A stretch of DNA of 64,000 nucleotides from Synechocystis sp. PCC 6714. GTDB lineage: Bacteria; Cyanobacteriota; Cyanobacteriia; Cyanobacteriales; Microcystaceae. Below the pieces are notes generated by a model. That model ran no database searches. It was not told the DNA's origin and worked only from the letters and a program-made list of their open reading frames with translations. Each line of letters opens with the position of its first letter. The first letter of the stretch is position 1. Both the position numbers and the translations under genes were made by a program. The stretch covers positions 744,001 to 808,000 of the forward strand of contig NZ_CP007542.1 in NCBI RefSeq assembly GCF_000478825.2, in the 5' to 3' direction. Below, one piece after another: positions 1 through 9,220 of this stretch.

Positions 1-511
1 CCAAAACCACTAGGTCAATTTGATATTGCTTCAATAGGTCTAATTCCGCCGCTTCTTGAGCCAGCTTGTTTTCTTTGGTAATGGGCAAACAATGGAAATC
101 AATGGCAAATTGGTCAGCAATGGGTTTTAGAGCGGGATGATTGCTAATAATGACTGGAATTTCGCAACGCAACTCCCCCGATCGCCAGCGCCAGAGAATG
201 TCCAGTAGACAATGGTCTTGCTTGGAGACCCAAAGGGCTAAACGGGGTAACTGGTCAGAAAAATGAATTTGCCAAGTGGCTTTGAGTTGCTGGGCCAATT
301 GTGACCAGGCTGCTAATAACTCCGGGCGGGATAACCGAAAATTGTCCAACTGCCACTCCACCCGATTCAAAAATAACCCACTGGAAAAATCCGTATGCTG
401 GTCAGCATGGATAATATTGCCCTGATTTTGATAAATAAATTGGGCAATCTTGGCTACAATCCCCGGTTGGTCAGGACAGGAAACAAGGAGCGTTGCGGTG
501 AGGTTTGGCAT
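1..511 (-). CDS. purU: Formyltetrahydrofolate deformylase, N-terminal part (cut by window edge)
   Basis: Reading the minus strand from the ATG at 511-509 gives an open frame to the window edge (about 170 codons). It begins with an ACT-type domain (VSCPDQPGIVAKIAQF near residues 10-25) and runs into the start of a formyltransferase domain with a segment PVIISNHPALKPIADQF. That order, ACT then formyl-transferase, is the PurU architecture, which releases formate from 10-formyl-tetrahydrofolate for purine synthesis and one-carbon balance. The catalytic part lies outside the window. It is transcribed divergently from ecaB. PurN lacks the ACT domain, so PurU is preferred. Confidence 0.85.
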   Translation of the reverse strand, partial: MPNLTATLLVSCPDQPGIVAKIAQFIYQNQGNIIHADQHTDFSSGLFLNRVEWQLDNFRLSRPELLAAWSQLAQQLKATWQIHFSDQLPRLALWVSKQDHCLLDILWRWRSGELRCEIPVIISNHPALKPIADQFAIDFHCLPITKENKLAQEAAELDLLKQYQIDLVVL

Positions 512-697
512 TAGAAACGACGGAATACAATCCTAAAACAAAGATGTGTTCAACAATCAGCCCACTTTGTCATTTTGCCACTTACTGCCCCCAGGGGATT
601 TTTCTGACTATGATGGGGAAAATTGAAAAATTTGCCCTAGCTCAAAATACCTCAGTTTTCCTTAGTTGTTCTTCCTGATACTCCGCTAAATTACCCC

Positions 698-1402
698 ATG
701 GCTAAAATTCTTCCCATCGATCGCCGTCAGTTAATCCAATACGGCGGAGCTTTCCTCGGCACTAGCTTGATGGCCACCATACTAGGCAATCAAATGGCTG
801 GTAACCCGGCGGCTCAGGCCCAGTCTACTAACCAAACGCCCCAGCAACTATTAACGCAATTGATGGAGGGCAATGGGCGTTTTACCGCACAAAAAAGGGT
901 TAAGGCCAACCAAGACCTCTATCGTCTTGCGCAAGTGGCCCAAGGACAAAATCCCTTTGCCGCTATCCTCAGTTGTGCCGATTCCCGAGTACCACCGGAA
1001 ATTATTTTTGATCAGGGTTTGGGGGATTTGTTCATCTGTCGCATTGCCGGCAACATAGCCACTCCCCAGGAAGTGGGAAGTTTGGAATTTGGCACCCTGG
1101 TTTTGGGGGCAAAGGTGTTGATGGTGTTGGGACACCAAGGCTGCGGGGCCGTTAAAGCGGCTATGGATGGGGGAGAATTACCGGGACAAATTGCCAGTGT
1201 GATCGAAAAAATTGATATTGGTTCCGTTACCGATGACAGCAGTAATGCCGCCAGCGTGGCCATGGCCACCAAAGCCAATGTTGAACATCAAATGGCCGTA
1301 CTTGGGCAGTCCCCGGTACTGGGCCAGTTAATAGCTGAAGAAAAATTAGTATTAGTGGGAGCTTATTATAACCTTGACTCCGGCGCTGTGACCCTGTTGT
1401 AG
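698..1402 (+). CDS. ecaB: Beta-class carbonic anhydrase, exported
   Basis: A 234-residue beta-carbonic anhydrase that interconverts CO2 and bicarbonate. The zinc ligands are visible: Cys93 and Asp95 with Arg97 in CADSRVPPE, and His146 and Cys149 in GHQGCG. The N-terminus has a twin-arginine-like start (DRRQLIQYGGAFLG, residues 8-21), a hydrophobic stretch and an AQA-type cleavage site near residue 42, so the enzyme is probably exported or membrane-associated. It matches 6803 slr0051 (named EcaB or IcfB), reported to act with the NDH-1 CO2-uptake complexes. The exact signal class (Tat or Sec) is inferred. It converges with the protease gene, one base apart. Confidence 0.9.
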   Translation: MAKILPIDRRQLIQYGGAFLGTSLMATILGNQMAGNPAAQAQSTNQTPQQLLTQLMEGNGRFTAQKRVKANQDLYRLAQVAQGQNPFAAILSCADSRVPPEIIFDQGLGDLFICRIAGNIATPQEVGSLEFGTLVLGAKVLMVLGHQGCGAVKAAMDGGELPGQIASVIEKIDIGSVTDDSSNAASVAMATKANVEHQMAVLGQSPVLGQLIAEEKLVLVGAYYNLDSGAVTLL

Positions 1403-1403
1403 T

Positions 1404-2174
1404 TCAGTCGATTAAAAAGTCTTCGCCGGAATCGCTTTGGTTGGCTTCCCATTCCACATTGGGCATGGACTCAAAAGCCTGCCGCACATAGGATTCCCAG
1501 AGGCTACGCATTTTGGCTAAATAGGGGTCTCCCAGGCGTAGTTCCAGGGTATGGCGGATGGAAAAATGATTAGCCTCCACCATGGTCAGATTAATGGGGG
1601 GCCCCACGGAAATGTTCGACTTCATCGTGGAGTCAATGGACAGCAAAGCGCATTTGGCCATAGCTTCCAGGGGGGTATCGTAGGTGATGGTGCGATCCAA
1701 TAAAGGCTTACCGTACTTAGTTTCACCAATTTGTAAAAAGGGTGTTTCCTTGGTGGCTTGGATAAAATTTCCCTGGGGATAAATTAAATACAAAGCCTGT
1801 TCTGGTTCCCCTTTAATTTGTCCCCCCACTAAAAAATTACACTGGAAATCAATGCCATCTTTTTCTAGCCAAGGACGATCTTTTGCTTGGATTTCCCGCA
1901 CCTTTACCCCCACATAGGTGGCGATTTCATGCATGGTGGCAATGTTGTGGAGATGTTCCCCTTCGTCCCGCTGAATATCCCGGTCAATCTGATGGAGCAC
2001 CGCTTGGGTGATGGCTAAATTGCCAGAAGTACAAAGGATTAAAACCCGATCGCCAGGGAGAGAATAGTCAAATAATTTGCGGTAGGCGGAGGTGTAATCT
2101 ACCCCTGCATTGGTACGGGAATCTGCCCCCATGACCAGGCCAAAACGATTAATCAAACCTAAACAGTAGGTCAT
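1404..2174 (-). CDS. Proteasome-type protease (Anbu, peptidase family T1-like)
   Basis: The protein shows the N-terminal nucleophile fold of bacterial proteasome-like Anbu proteins: TYCLGLINRFGLVMGADSRT at the start and a GDRVLILCTSGN segment near residue 40. I chose the ATG at 2174-2172 instead of the TTG two codons upstream, because it gives Met-Thr-Tyr, and removal of Met exposes Thr as the N-terminal nucleophile expected of the family. The predicted length is 256 residues. Anbu proteins form helical, lock-washer or ring assemblies of unsettled physiological role. It lies just downstream of the NACHT gene on the same strand, with a gap of about 25 bases, so the two may be co-transcribed. 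Confidence 0.85.
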   Translation of the reverse strand: MTYCLGLINRFGLVMGADSRTNAGVDYTSAYRKLFDYSLPGDRVLILCTSGNLAITQAVLHQIDRDIQRDEGEHLHNIATMHEIATYVGVKVREIQAKDRPWLEKDGIDFQCNFLVGGQIKGEPEQALYLIYPQGNFIQATKETPFLQIGETKYGKPLLDRTITYDTPLEAMAKCALLSIDSTMKSNISVGPPINLTMVEANHFSIRHTLELRLGDPYLAKMRSLWESYVRQAFESMPNVEWEANQSDSGEDFLID

Positions 2175-2198
2175 AGCCAAAGTGTGATGATTGCGATT

Positions 2199-5100
2199 TC
2201 AGGATGAAGTGAGACAATTTTCCAGCCAAGCGACAATTTCTGCCGCGGTGGTTTGGGATTCCCGTAGTTGAAAATAGGGCAATGCCACAGTTTTCGGTGC
2301 CGGCTCAATGCCTAAAATGGCGATCGGGCCGTGGAAAGTAGCCAAACTCTGCCAAAGCTGTTGTAAATCCGGGGTAGGGGGACTCGATTGCTCAAACAAT
2401 AGCAAAAGAGTATCGTGTTTTTTCCGTTGTAGTTGATGCCAGTAGAACCGCAACTTAGATAAATTATCGGGGATAGTCCCATCAAATTCGGGGCAATTTT
2501 GGTCCAGCATTTGGTCATAGATATCCACACTGGGATTATCTACACTCAAAAACTGACTAGTATCAATCCAAATTACCCGACAGCGATTTGGAAGAGCATT
2601 TTCCTTCTCTAGGGCTTGGGCTAAAGAGTAATGGAAAAAAGACCTTTGCTTAGAACTTTTACCGGGAATAGTGGTGCCGGATGTTGCCAGGGGAGTTTGA
2701 TGCCAGGCTTGGTAAAAATCAGCATAGGTCATTTGTTGGGCACAGTGCCAAAAAATCTGCCAGTGCTCCGCGGAATTTTCTCCCTGGGGCTGGACACACA
2801 GTTGCCGCAACTGATAAACCACCATCGGCAACAATTTGCGGGGCACAATCTGAACCAATGCCTTGGCCACATCTTGGCGCACCCTAGGTTGAGGATTTTT
2901 CAGCAATAACCCCACCAGAGTTTGAGCTACTTCCCGATTGTTTTGGCCAATTTTTGCCAGGGCTTTTACCACCGCCCGGAGGATTTCCCCCTCGGTATTA
3001 GTGGCGGCGACTCGGATTAGCGCGGCCAGCACAGCAGGGTTATTTTTCCCCACTAGACCTAAATTTTCAGCGGCGGCGAGGCGAATATTTTCGTTATCAC
3101 TGTTTTGTAGAAGATTAATTAACACCATTAGGGCAGAAAGATTGCCGGGATCAATGGTGGCTAAACTGGTGGCTGCCTGTTGTTGGCTGTAGGGGTCCTC
3201 TTTTTGGCGGAGGAGGCGGAGCAGGGTGTTGATGGCGGTGGGATTACCCGGGTCAAGGCGGCCCAAAATTTCCGCCCAAATTTGTAGATGTTCACCAGCT
3301 TCGGTATTTTCCAACAGGTACACCAGTGAAGGTAAAACATCAATGTTATGGGCATCAATTTTCAGTAGAGCCTGGATAGTTTCATTAAGCAACCAGTCCC
3401 CCTCTTCACTGCGGGATTCGGCCACGACCTTTTCCACCAAGGTTGTGAGGGCGGCAATCGCCGTGGGGTCGCCCTGGGCTATTTTGGCTAGACTACTGAC
3501 AATTAACCAACGGACAAAAACATCCTCTTCTGCCAGTAACAAATCTGCCAAACTGGCCACCACCATCGCGGATGGAGCCCCCACCTCCCCTAGACTGTAG
3601 ATAGCCTGTTTTCGCAGGGGCAGAGGTTGATCCAGTTGGATATATTGTTGCAGAATCACTAGGGCTGTGGGATTGCCGGGGTCAATTTTTTCCAGACTTT
3701 CCGCCATCTGGCAAACAAAGGCTCCGGGGGGAGAAAGCCGGAGTTTTTGAAGCAAACTGGCAATAACCAGGCCATGATTTTTACCCACAGTTTCCAGGCA
3801 TTGCAACACCTGACGATGGTGCAGGATGGAAAGTTTAGGGGAAAGAAAATCCAACAGTGCCTTAAGTACCATTGGGTTACCCACACCGCAGTGGGCTAAC
3901 GTCTGCAGAGTCAAGCTGTAATCCTTTTGGTTGGGATGCAATTCCACCAGTAGGGTTGATAGGGCCTGGGGGTTAGGAGGGTCAATTAAAGCCAACGACC
4001 CGGCAATGGCAAAGCGTAGGCTAGATTGTCCATGTAGCGCCAATTGTTGTGATAAGAGCTCGATCGCCTGGGGATAACCCTGGCCCCACTGGCCTAACCA
4101 CTGGCAACATTGGCCATAAACCCGGTCATCCTCGGTGCTTTCAAGGGTTTTGAGTAATGCTTCGATTACAGGGGGGCGATGGGTGGCCGCCAACAGTTCC
4201 ATAGCCCATTTTTGCTGGTCGCTATTACTCCCCGCCGTGGCTAAACTCCGGTCTATTAGCCGAGCGACGATCTCATCTGCTTGGGGGAGTTCAGGACATT
4301 CCCGTAGAGCTAGAGCGGCCACTTCCAATGCCCGTAGGCCATAAAAATTCTCCGGGCTGCAGCGGTCGTCAAAGTCTAACAGGGCTTGAACGAAGGCTTC
4401 CTTATCCCTGGGGGCAATATCTTCCCTCCCCCACCAAAAGGTCAACACCCCCTGCCATTCCCGGGCAAAAATACGGTAGTGATGGCTATAAACGTCCAGG
4501 AAAAAGCGCCAATCGGCGATCGCCAGGGCCCCAAAGTAATCCTGAAAAGTATCATCGACAAAGCCATAACCCCCTTCCCAAACTCCTTTGCGGACAACGC
4601 CCTTGGGCATTAACCATCCCAACTGCAACGCTAGCCTCAATATGGGGGAGTCTTTGCCAAAAATCCGTTCCACCTCCGCCTGGGGTAGTGGCCGATGGTC
4701 GTCCTGATTAAGGATTAATATCTGCTGCGCTAATTTGCCCAATAGTCTGGCTAATTCCTCCTGCTGGGTTGCTTTCGTGGGTACCCATTCGCTTTGCCAA
4801 CGGTAAAAAGCTTGGCTTAATTCACGGTACAAAGCCCCGCTACTGAGGGGGAAATCCCTGGGTTGCTCCCGCCAAAAACGACAACATAGCATCAACCGCC
4901 GGGGCCGGGCCAAATAACGACGTAGATGACTCACCGCGGGATCGGCCAGTGCTGCCACTAGCCCTACAGCTAAAGCATTAGGTTTGCCCTGGGTTTCTTT
5001 TTGGGTCGGGCGATCGCCGGTGAAATAATCTTCAATGGCTGTTTCCACGTCGTCAGGATACAACAATTCCCCCATGCGGTAGCAGGTAAAACCAGCTAAG

Positions 5101-5831
5101 CCCCGGGGATCATTGCGCTTGGTATCTGGGTGACAACTCAACAACACCGGAACGGTGGCTAGTTCCGCCAAGCTATCCTTGAGCCAAGTTAGTGGGCCCT
5201 GGGCCGGAGATATTTGGCCTGGATCAGCAAGGGTCTGGTCAATCCCGTCTAACACTAGCCAGAATTGTCCTGCCTGCAGGCCCATATGCAAGCTATCTCT
5301 CCAGATTTCCGGGCTAATTTGGTCATTGAGGGCCATGGCTTCTTTCAACCAAGGGCCAAAAAGATAATCCTTAAGGCTTTTCTGTTTAAACCGGGACGGA
5401 CTAAGCCAGATGGGCAAAAAATCCCCCTGTCCCCCTTGGTAACTTTGCCACAATCCCAGGGCAAAATGTTGTAGAAAAACTGTTTTTCCAGCCCCCCCTT
5501 CCCCCAGGATAGCCGAGTAACTGTTCCTTTCCCCTCCCTGGGCGATCGGAGCCAATAAACTGTCTAGAAATTCTCGAGGGCTGTAGCTAACGGGTCTGTT
5601 ATCCCCAGCAACCCCATTGGCAGTAACCCGGAGGGAACGGGGAATGCGCCCCGGCTGTTTAACGGCAAATTCTGGTTGGGTTTGCACCGAAGTGCAGGGC
5701 AGGGCTCGGTGGAGCAATTGTTGGCAGACGGTGGCCCAGTCGGGGGTGGGAATGGTGCTGGACACGGCCGGGGAATTTCCTTGGCTAGGGGGGTTGTTTG
5801 CTATCCCCGAAAGGCTAGAGGAGTGGACCAT
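2199..5831 (-). CDS. NACHT-type NTPase with HEAT-like repeats
   Basis: A large protein of about 1210 residues from the ATG at 5831; an upstream ATG at 5924 would add 31 residues. Numbering below uses the longer form. It has a P-loop GEGGAGKT (141-148) and a Walker B-like LVLDG (223-227), followed by a helical region. Then come roughly ten repeats of about 35-40 residues with a recurring G-NPxAxxxL pattern (for example DPGNPTAINTLLRLL), which I read as HEAT/armadillo-like. The end is a separate alpha/beta domain of about 150 residues. This is the layout of STAND/NACHT regulators: sensor repeats plus an oligomerising NTPase. Such proteins act in signalling, and some bacterial NACHT proteins defend against phage. 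The specific role here is unknown. Confidence 0.75.
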   Translation of the reverse strand: MVHSSSLSGIANNPPSQGNSPAVSSTIPTPDWATVCQQLLHRALPCTSVQTQPEFAVKQPGRIPRSLRVTANGVAGDNRPVSYSPREFLDSLLAPIAQGGERNSYSAILGEGGAGKTVFLQHFALGLWQSYQGGQGDFLPIWLSPSRFKQKSLKDYLFGPWLKEAMALNDQISPEIWRDSLHMGLQAGQFWLVLDGIDQTLADPGQISPAQGPLTWLKDSLAELATVPVLLSCHPDTKRNDPRGLAGFTCYRMGELLYPDDVETAIEDYFTGDRPTQKETQGKPNALAVGLVAALADPAVSHLRRYLARPRRLMLCCRFWREQPRDFPLSSGALYRELSQAFYRWQSEWVPTKATQQEELARLLGKLAQQILILNQDDHRPLPQAEVERIFGKDSPILRLALQLGWLMPKGVVRKGVWEGGYGFVDDTFQDYFGALAIADWRFFLDVYSHHYRIFAREWQGVLTFWWGREDIAPRDKEAFVQALLDFDDRCSPENFYGLRALEVAALALRECPELPQADEIVARLIDRSLATAGSNSDQQKWAMELLAATHRPPVIEALLKTLESTEDDRVYGQCCQWLGQWGQGYPQAIELLSQQLALHGQSSLRFAIAGSLALIDPPNPQALSTLLVELHPNQKDYSLTLQTLAHCGVGNPMVLKALLDFLSPKLSILHHRQVLQCLETVGKNHGLVIASLLQKLRLSPPGAFVCQMAESLEKIDPGNPTALVILQQYIQLDQPLPLRKQAIYSLGEVGAPSAMVVASLADLLLAEEDVFVRWLIVSSLAKIAQGDPTAIAALTTLVEKVVAESRSEEGDWLLNETIQALLKIDAHNIDVLPSLVYLLENTEAGEHLQIWAEILGRLDPGNPTAINTLLRLLRQKEDPYSQQQAATSLATIDPGNLSALMVLINLLQNSDNENIRLAAAENLGLVGKNNPAVLAALIRVAATNTEGEILRAVVKALAKIGQNNREVAQTLVGLLLKNPQPRVRQDVAKALVQIVPRKLLPMVVYQLRQLCVQPQGENSAEHWQIFWHCAQQMTYADFYQAWHQTPLATSGTTIPGKSSKQRSFFHYSLAQALEKENALPNRCRVIWIDTSQFLSVDNPSVDIYDQMLDQNCPEFDGTIPDNLSKLRFYWHQLQRKKHDTLLLLFEQSSPPTPDLQQLWQSLATFHGPIAILGIEPAPKTVALPYFQLRESQTTAAEIVAWLENCLTSS

Positions 5832-5967
5832 GGTATTTGCCAACAAGGTGGGAAGGAGGCAGGAAGGGGGACGATCACCGGGGATCTTGAGGATCTTAAA
5901 GACAAAGTAAATTCCCTCTGGCATTCACTCTATCAAATCTACCCACCTCCTAACCGGCCAATGCTCC

Positions 5968-6522
5968 CTAGAGGGCACCAATGGAAGCTTGGAAACCTGG
6001 TCGTTGTACCAAACGCTGGACATAGTCCGCCACTGCCGGATAAGCGTCAAAATTTAGTTTGAGCATGATGGGGACATAGGCCAAAATTGATCCCACCGCC
6101 ACATCCACCACGGAAAAATTTTCCCCGAGAATAAATGGGGATCGCCCGAGAATTTCTTCTAAAGATTTTAATAGGCGAGGCATTTCCTTTTCCCTAACCG
6201 CTTCAATGAAAAGACCATTGGCCAAGGTGGAATTGGCGAACAAGATCCACTGGTTAACCCGGGCCCTCACCTGAACGTCGGCGGGAATGGCGCTGGCCTT
6301 TTCCGCTAGATAGAGCAGAATTGCCCCCGATTCCCACAGGTAAAAGTCTCCATCGGCGATCGCCGGCACTTTACCAAAGGGATTAATAGCCAAATAGGCG
6401 GCTTGGCGGTGCTCCCCTTCCTTGAGGTTAACGTTGACAAATTCGTAGGGTAGGGCAAGTTCTTCCAAATACCACTGGATAATAGAAGCCCGACTTTGGG
6501 GCGCACCATAAAGTTTAATCAT
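5968..6522 (-). CDS. Glutathione S-transferase
   Basis: A 184-residue GST. The thioredoxin-like N-terminal domain starts IKLYGAPQSRASIIQWYLEE, with the cis-Pro region NPFGKVPAI and the glutathione-contacting WESGAIL. The all-helical C-terminal domain follows. The frame is open further upstream to 6669, but the ATG at 6522 is preceded by a good ribosome site (GGAGG, 7 bases away) and starts exactly at the GST fold. Length and sequence match 6803 sll0067, a small cyanobacterial (chi-like) GST. It presumably conjugates glutathione to electrophiles. It lies downstream of the membrane protein gene on the same strand. Confidence 0.9.
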   Translation of the reverse strand: MIKLYGAPQSRASIIQWYLEELALPYEFVNVNLKEGEHRQAAYLAINPFGKVPAIADGDFYLWESGAILLYLAEKASAIPADVQVRARVNQWILFANSTLANGLFIEAVREKEMPRLLKSLEEILGRSPFILGENFSVVDVAVGSILAYVPIMLKLNFDAYPAVADYVQRLVQRPGFQASIGAL

Positions 6523-6616
6523 TGTTTTTCCTCCGAATTGCTCCTGTTTAATCCTAGATGTTGTACCGGGGGGGAGAATGAGTTCCCACCAGAGTTTGGC
6601 GAAAAAGTTGATCGCC

Positions 6617-7564
6617 CTAGGGAAGGCTAAAAACCACCATATCCTGTCCCACCACCGGCGATCGGGCAATGAGATTTCCTCCTAGATCGTAGATCCATAA
6701 CCGTTGAAAAGAAAGCTTTTGGGCCCTCTGCCACAGGGCGTCCAGGAGGGTTTGCTGCTGTTTAGGGGACAATTCCTGCCACGGATCCCCCACCGTCAAA
6801 GTCAAACGGCTGGCTGAAAAGTTAGGCTCAATGCGTTGCATCAGTTGGGCAGGGTAAAGGCCTTCCAAATCCACCAATTCTCGCTTAATTACCGCTAACA
6901 AACTCTGTTCTGGGGTCAAGGGAGCTAGGGGCAGGGGGGAAATGGCCACTGGAGCGGGGGGAGATGGGGCCTCTAATACTGTGGGCAGCCCAGTTTCTTC
7001 GGCTAAATTGGTTGTCTTTTCCGGAGCTACATTGACGGTATTCGGCGCGGAATCGGCCAGGGGCACTGGGGGTTGCTCTTTAGTCGGTAAAAGCGTTGCC
7101 ACTTTGCCCCATTGAGTTGCCAATTGATCCCAAAGCGGAGGCAGATTGAGGGGCGGAATACCAATCCAGAGGATAATACCTACCAGAATTCCCAACATAG
7201 CAGTGGCAATGGTAGCTAGAATGCCGAATCTCCCTTTTTTAGGGAGTTTAATTTTATTAACCTGGGGGGAAGCGGTAACATTTGCTGCCACAGATTCAGC
7301 AAAAAAGTCGTCCCATTGTTCCGTTTGAAGATCACCAGAGGTGGAGCCTTGTTGCAAAGGAGGAGGGGCAGAAGTGGAGACACTATTGACCAACACCGCC
7401 AAACGACTGGCCGTAGCTTGGAGACGATCAACCGATGCCCGGGGCAGTTGAAGACTCTGTTGGGGATTAGCCTGTAATTTCTGGATTACTTGTTCGAGTT
7501 GGCCCAGGGTAGCTTCCAGTTGGGATGTGAGGGAGGGATCTGATGGAGGGAGTCGATCAGCCAT
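6617..7564 (-). CDS. Conserved hypothetical single-pass membrane protein
   Basis: A 315-residue protein with three visible parts. Residues 1-75 are a Gln-rich helical segment (QLEQVIQKLQANPQQSLQL). One membrane helix near 120-140 (ILATIATAMLGILVGIILWI) is preceded by a Lys-rich stretch (KIKLPKKGRF), suggesting a cytoplasmic N-terminus. After a Pro/Ala-rich linker (about 165-215), a compact C-terminal domain (about 220-315) contains LTVGDPWQELSPKQQQ and a final beta-rich segment. No catalytic motif is evident. It corresponds in position to an unnamed 6803 protein next to ilvN and the GST. Function unknown. Confidence 0.7.
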   Translation of the reverse strand: MADRLPPSDPSLTSQLEATLGQLEQVIQKLQANPQQSLQLPRASVDRLQATASRLAVLVNSVSTSAPPPLQQGSTSGDLQTEQWDDFFAESVAANVTASPQVNKIKLPKKGRFGILATIATAMLGILVGIILWIGIPPLNLPPLWDQLATQWGKVATLLPTKEQPPVPLADSAPNTVNVAPEKTTNLAEETGLPTVLEAPSPPAPVAISPLPLAPLTPEQSLLAVIKRELVDLEGLYPAQLMQRIEPNFSASRLTLTVGDPWQELSPKQQQTLLDALWQRAQKLSFQRLWIYDLGGNLIARSPVVGQDMVVFSLP

Positions 7565-7661
7565 GGAGGTGTTTGCAAATACTGGGCAAAGAACTCAGGG
7601 CAACCCTGGTGGAGCAATTAGCGATTCTTACTGATTGATACTGGGAATGGCGTAGTCGGCT

Positions 7662-8180
7662 TTAAAACTTGGACTCCAGGGATTTGAGATATTCGGTGTT
7701 AACGCCGGACTCCCGCACCAAAGCAATTTTGCCCGTCCGGGCCACCTCTTTGATGCCAAATTTGGCCAACATTTGGAGGATTGCCACCATTTTACCCGGA
7801 TCCCCCACCACTTCGATGGTCACTGTGTCTTCGGAAATGTCCACAATGCGGGCCCGGAATACTTGGGCCAGTTCAATCACCTCTGCTCGGTTGGGGGCAC
7901 TGGCGCTAACTTTAACCAACATCAGCTCCCGTTCTACACAGGGGGTTTCGGTGATGTCCTGTACTTTGATTACGTTCACCAGCTTGTAGAGTTGCTTGGT
8001 CAACTGTTCAATGGTGTTTTCGTCCCCTGGTACTACCATGGTAATGCGGGAAACGTCCCCTTGTTCTGCTGATCCCACCGCCAAGCTCTCAATGTTAAAA
8101 CCACGGCGGGCAAACAGGCCGGCAATGCGGGTAAGAACTCCGGCTTCATCTTCAACTAAAACAGAGAGGGTGTGTTTCAT
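7662..8180 (-). CDS. ilvN: Acetolactate synthase regulatory (small) subunit
   Basis: A 172-residue ACT-domain protein beginning [33 protein letters not shown], quoted only in part here: the signature is [20 protein letters not shown] (about 12-31). The C-terminal half contains the second alpha/beta domain of acetolactate synthase small subunits ([20 protein letters not shown]). It binds the catalytic subunit and gives feedback inhibition by valine in branched-chain amino acid synthesis. The length is typical for cyanobacterial IlvN/IlvH. The catalytic subunit is not in this window. Confidence 0.95.
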   Translation of the reverse strand: MKHTLSVLVEDEAGVLTRIAGLFARRGFNIESLAVGSAEQGDVSRITMVVPGDENTIEQLTKQLYKLVNVIKVQDITETPCVERELMLVKVSASAPNRAEVIELAQVFRARIVDISEDTVTIEVVGDPGKMVAILQMLAKFGIKEVARTGKIALVRESGVNTEYLKSLESKF

Positions 8181-8419
8181 GGGGGCAAAGAAGGCGATCG
8201 CCGGTGGAAATTTTGACTGGACACCACCAGCTTAAATTGAGCCAGAAGGGTATGAATTAATGAAGTTTATCGATAAATCCAGCCTCCTATCCTACCATGG
8301 TCGCCGGGGTAGGACGAAGGTTAACTTGCTTTTTGCAAAATTCCTGACTAGAGTTAGGAAAGCTAAAGAGTAGTCCGTCGGATCTTAAGCGATCATTTTT
8401 GACCTTGCCATAGACTTTT

Positions 8420-8608
8420 ATGCGTGATTTACCCACCCCGGAAGCACCGGAAGTGACCAATGCTGCCCCAGCGGAACCACCACCGACCTATGTCAAGTTG
8501 GCCATGCGTAACATGGTGCGGAAAAAGGGCAAATCCCTAACCCACTTTTTCCTCTCCGCCAGTGCTCTCCTTGGTGTGTTGGTGGGTATTTCTTACCTGA
8601 CCCGTTAA
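8420..8608 (+). CDS. Small membrane protein, DUF3285-like
   Basis: A 62-residue protein with a Pro/Ala-rich head, a conserved positively charged centre (YVKLAMRNMVRKKGKSLTHF, about residues 24-43) and a C-terminal membrane helix (FLSASALLGVLVGISYL). It resembles the small cyanobacterial family DUF3285 from memory; function unknown. It ends four bases before the ybeY start, so the two are almost certainly translated from one message. Confidence 0.8.
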   Translation: MRDLPTPEAPEVTNAAPAEPPPTYVKLAMRNMVRKKGKSLTHFFLSASALLGVLVGISYLTR

Positions 8609-8612
8609 GACC

Positions 8613-9149
8613 ATGGCCCCTACCTCCCTAAACCAAATTGCGGTGGAACTCAGCCTACAAACAGAATTGGCTGGTTTGGCTGTGTCTGGTTGGGTAGGGG
8701 AGTTATTGGCCAATCCGTGGCAGGAATGGTGTAGACGCTGGTTGGAATCTCTAGCGGATGATCTGCCCCCCGCCCCCGGCTATGAAGTTACCCTGTTACT
8801 GACCGGCGATCGCCAAATCCAAGAGTTAAATCGGCAATTTCGTCACCAGGATAAGCCCACCGATGTCTTAGCTTTTGCCGCCCTGGAAGGGGATTTTCCC
8901 TTAATAGAATCCGAAGAAATGGGGGAACCCCTTTATTTGGGCGATATAGTGATTTCCCTAGAACGGGCTGGCCACCAGGCCGAAGAAAGGGGCCACAGCG
9001 CTGGGTTAGAGGTAATCTGGCTAACCGCCCATGGACTGCTCCACTTGCTTGGTTGGGATCATCCCGATGAGGCCGCCCTCACCGCTATGCTGTCCCAGCA
9101 ATCCCATTTATTAACCTTAATCGACCAAAATCCTCCCCTATTCACCTAA
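8613..9149 (+). CDS. ybeY: Endoribonuclease YbeY (rRNA maturation)
   Basis: A 178-residue YbeY. The metal-binding motif HGLLHLLGWDH is complete (His140, His144, His150). The preceding DKPTDVLAFA segment (80-89) is the usual YbeY signature. The enzyme acts in 16S rRNA 3'-end processing and ribosome quality control. The ATG at 8613 follows closely on the stop of the small membrane protein. The diacylglycerol kinase gene follows on the same strand, the same order as ybeY-dgkA in many bacteria. Confidence 0.93.
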   Translation: MAPTSLNQIAVELSLQTELAGLAVSGWVGELLANPWQEWCRRWLESLADDLPPAPGYEVTLLLTGDRQIQELNRQFRHQDKPTDVLAFAALEGDFPLIESEEMGEPLYLGDIVISLERAGHQAEERGHSAGLEVIWLTAHGLLHLLGWDHPDEAALTAMLSQQSHLLTLIDQNPPLFT

Positions 9150-9220
9150 AACTTGAAACTTGTAATCCAGGTTACATAGGAGAATTTTTCTGTCGACTAC
9201 ACTGCTCGGAGTCGTAGCTC

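Noticed and set aside
6523-6669. A 49-residue N-terminal extension of the glutathione S-transferase
   Set aside because: It overlaps the upstream gene, is Trp-rich and unlike GSTs, and a strong ribosome site precedes the internal ATG at 6522.
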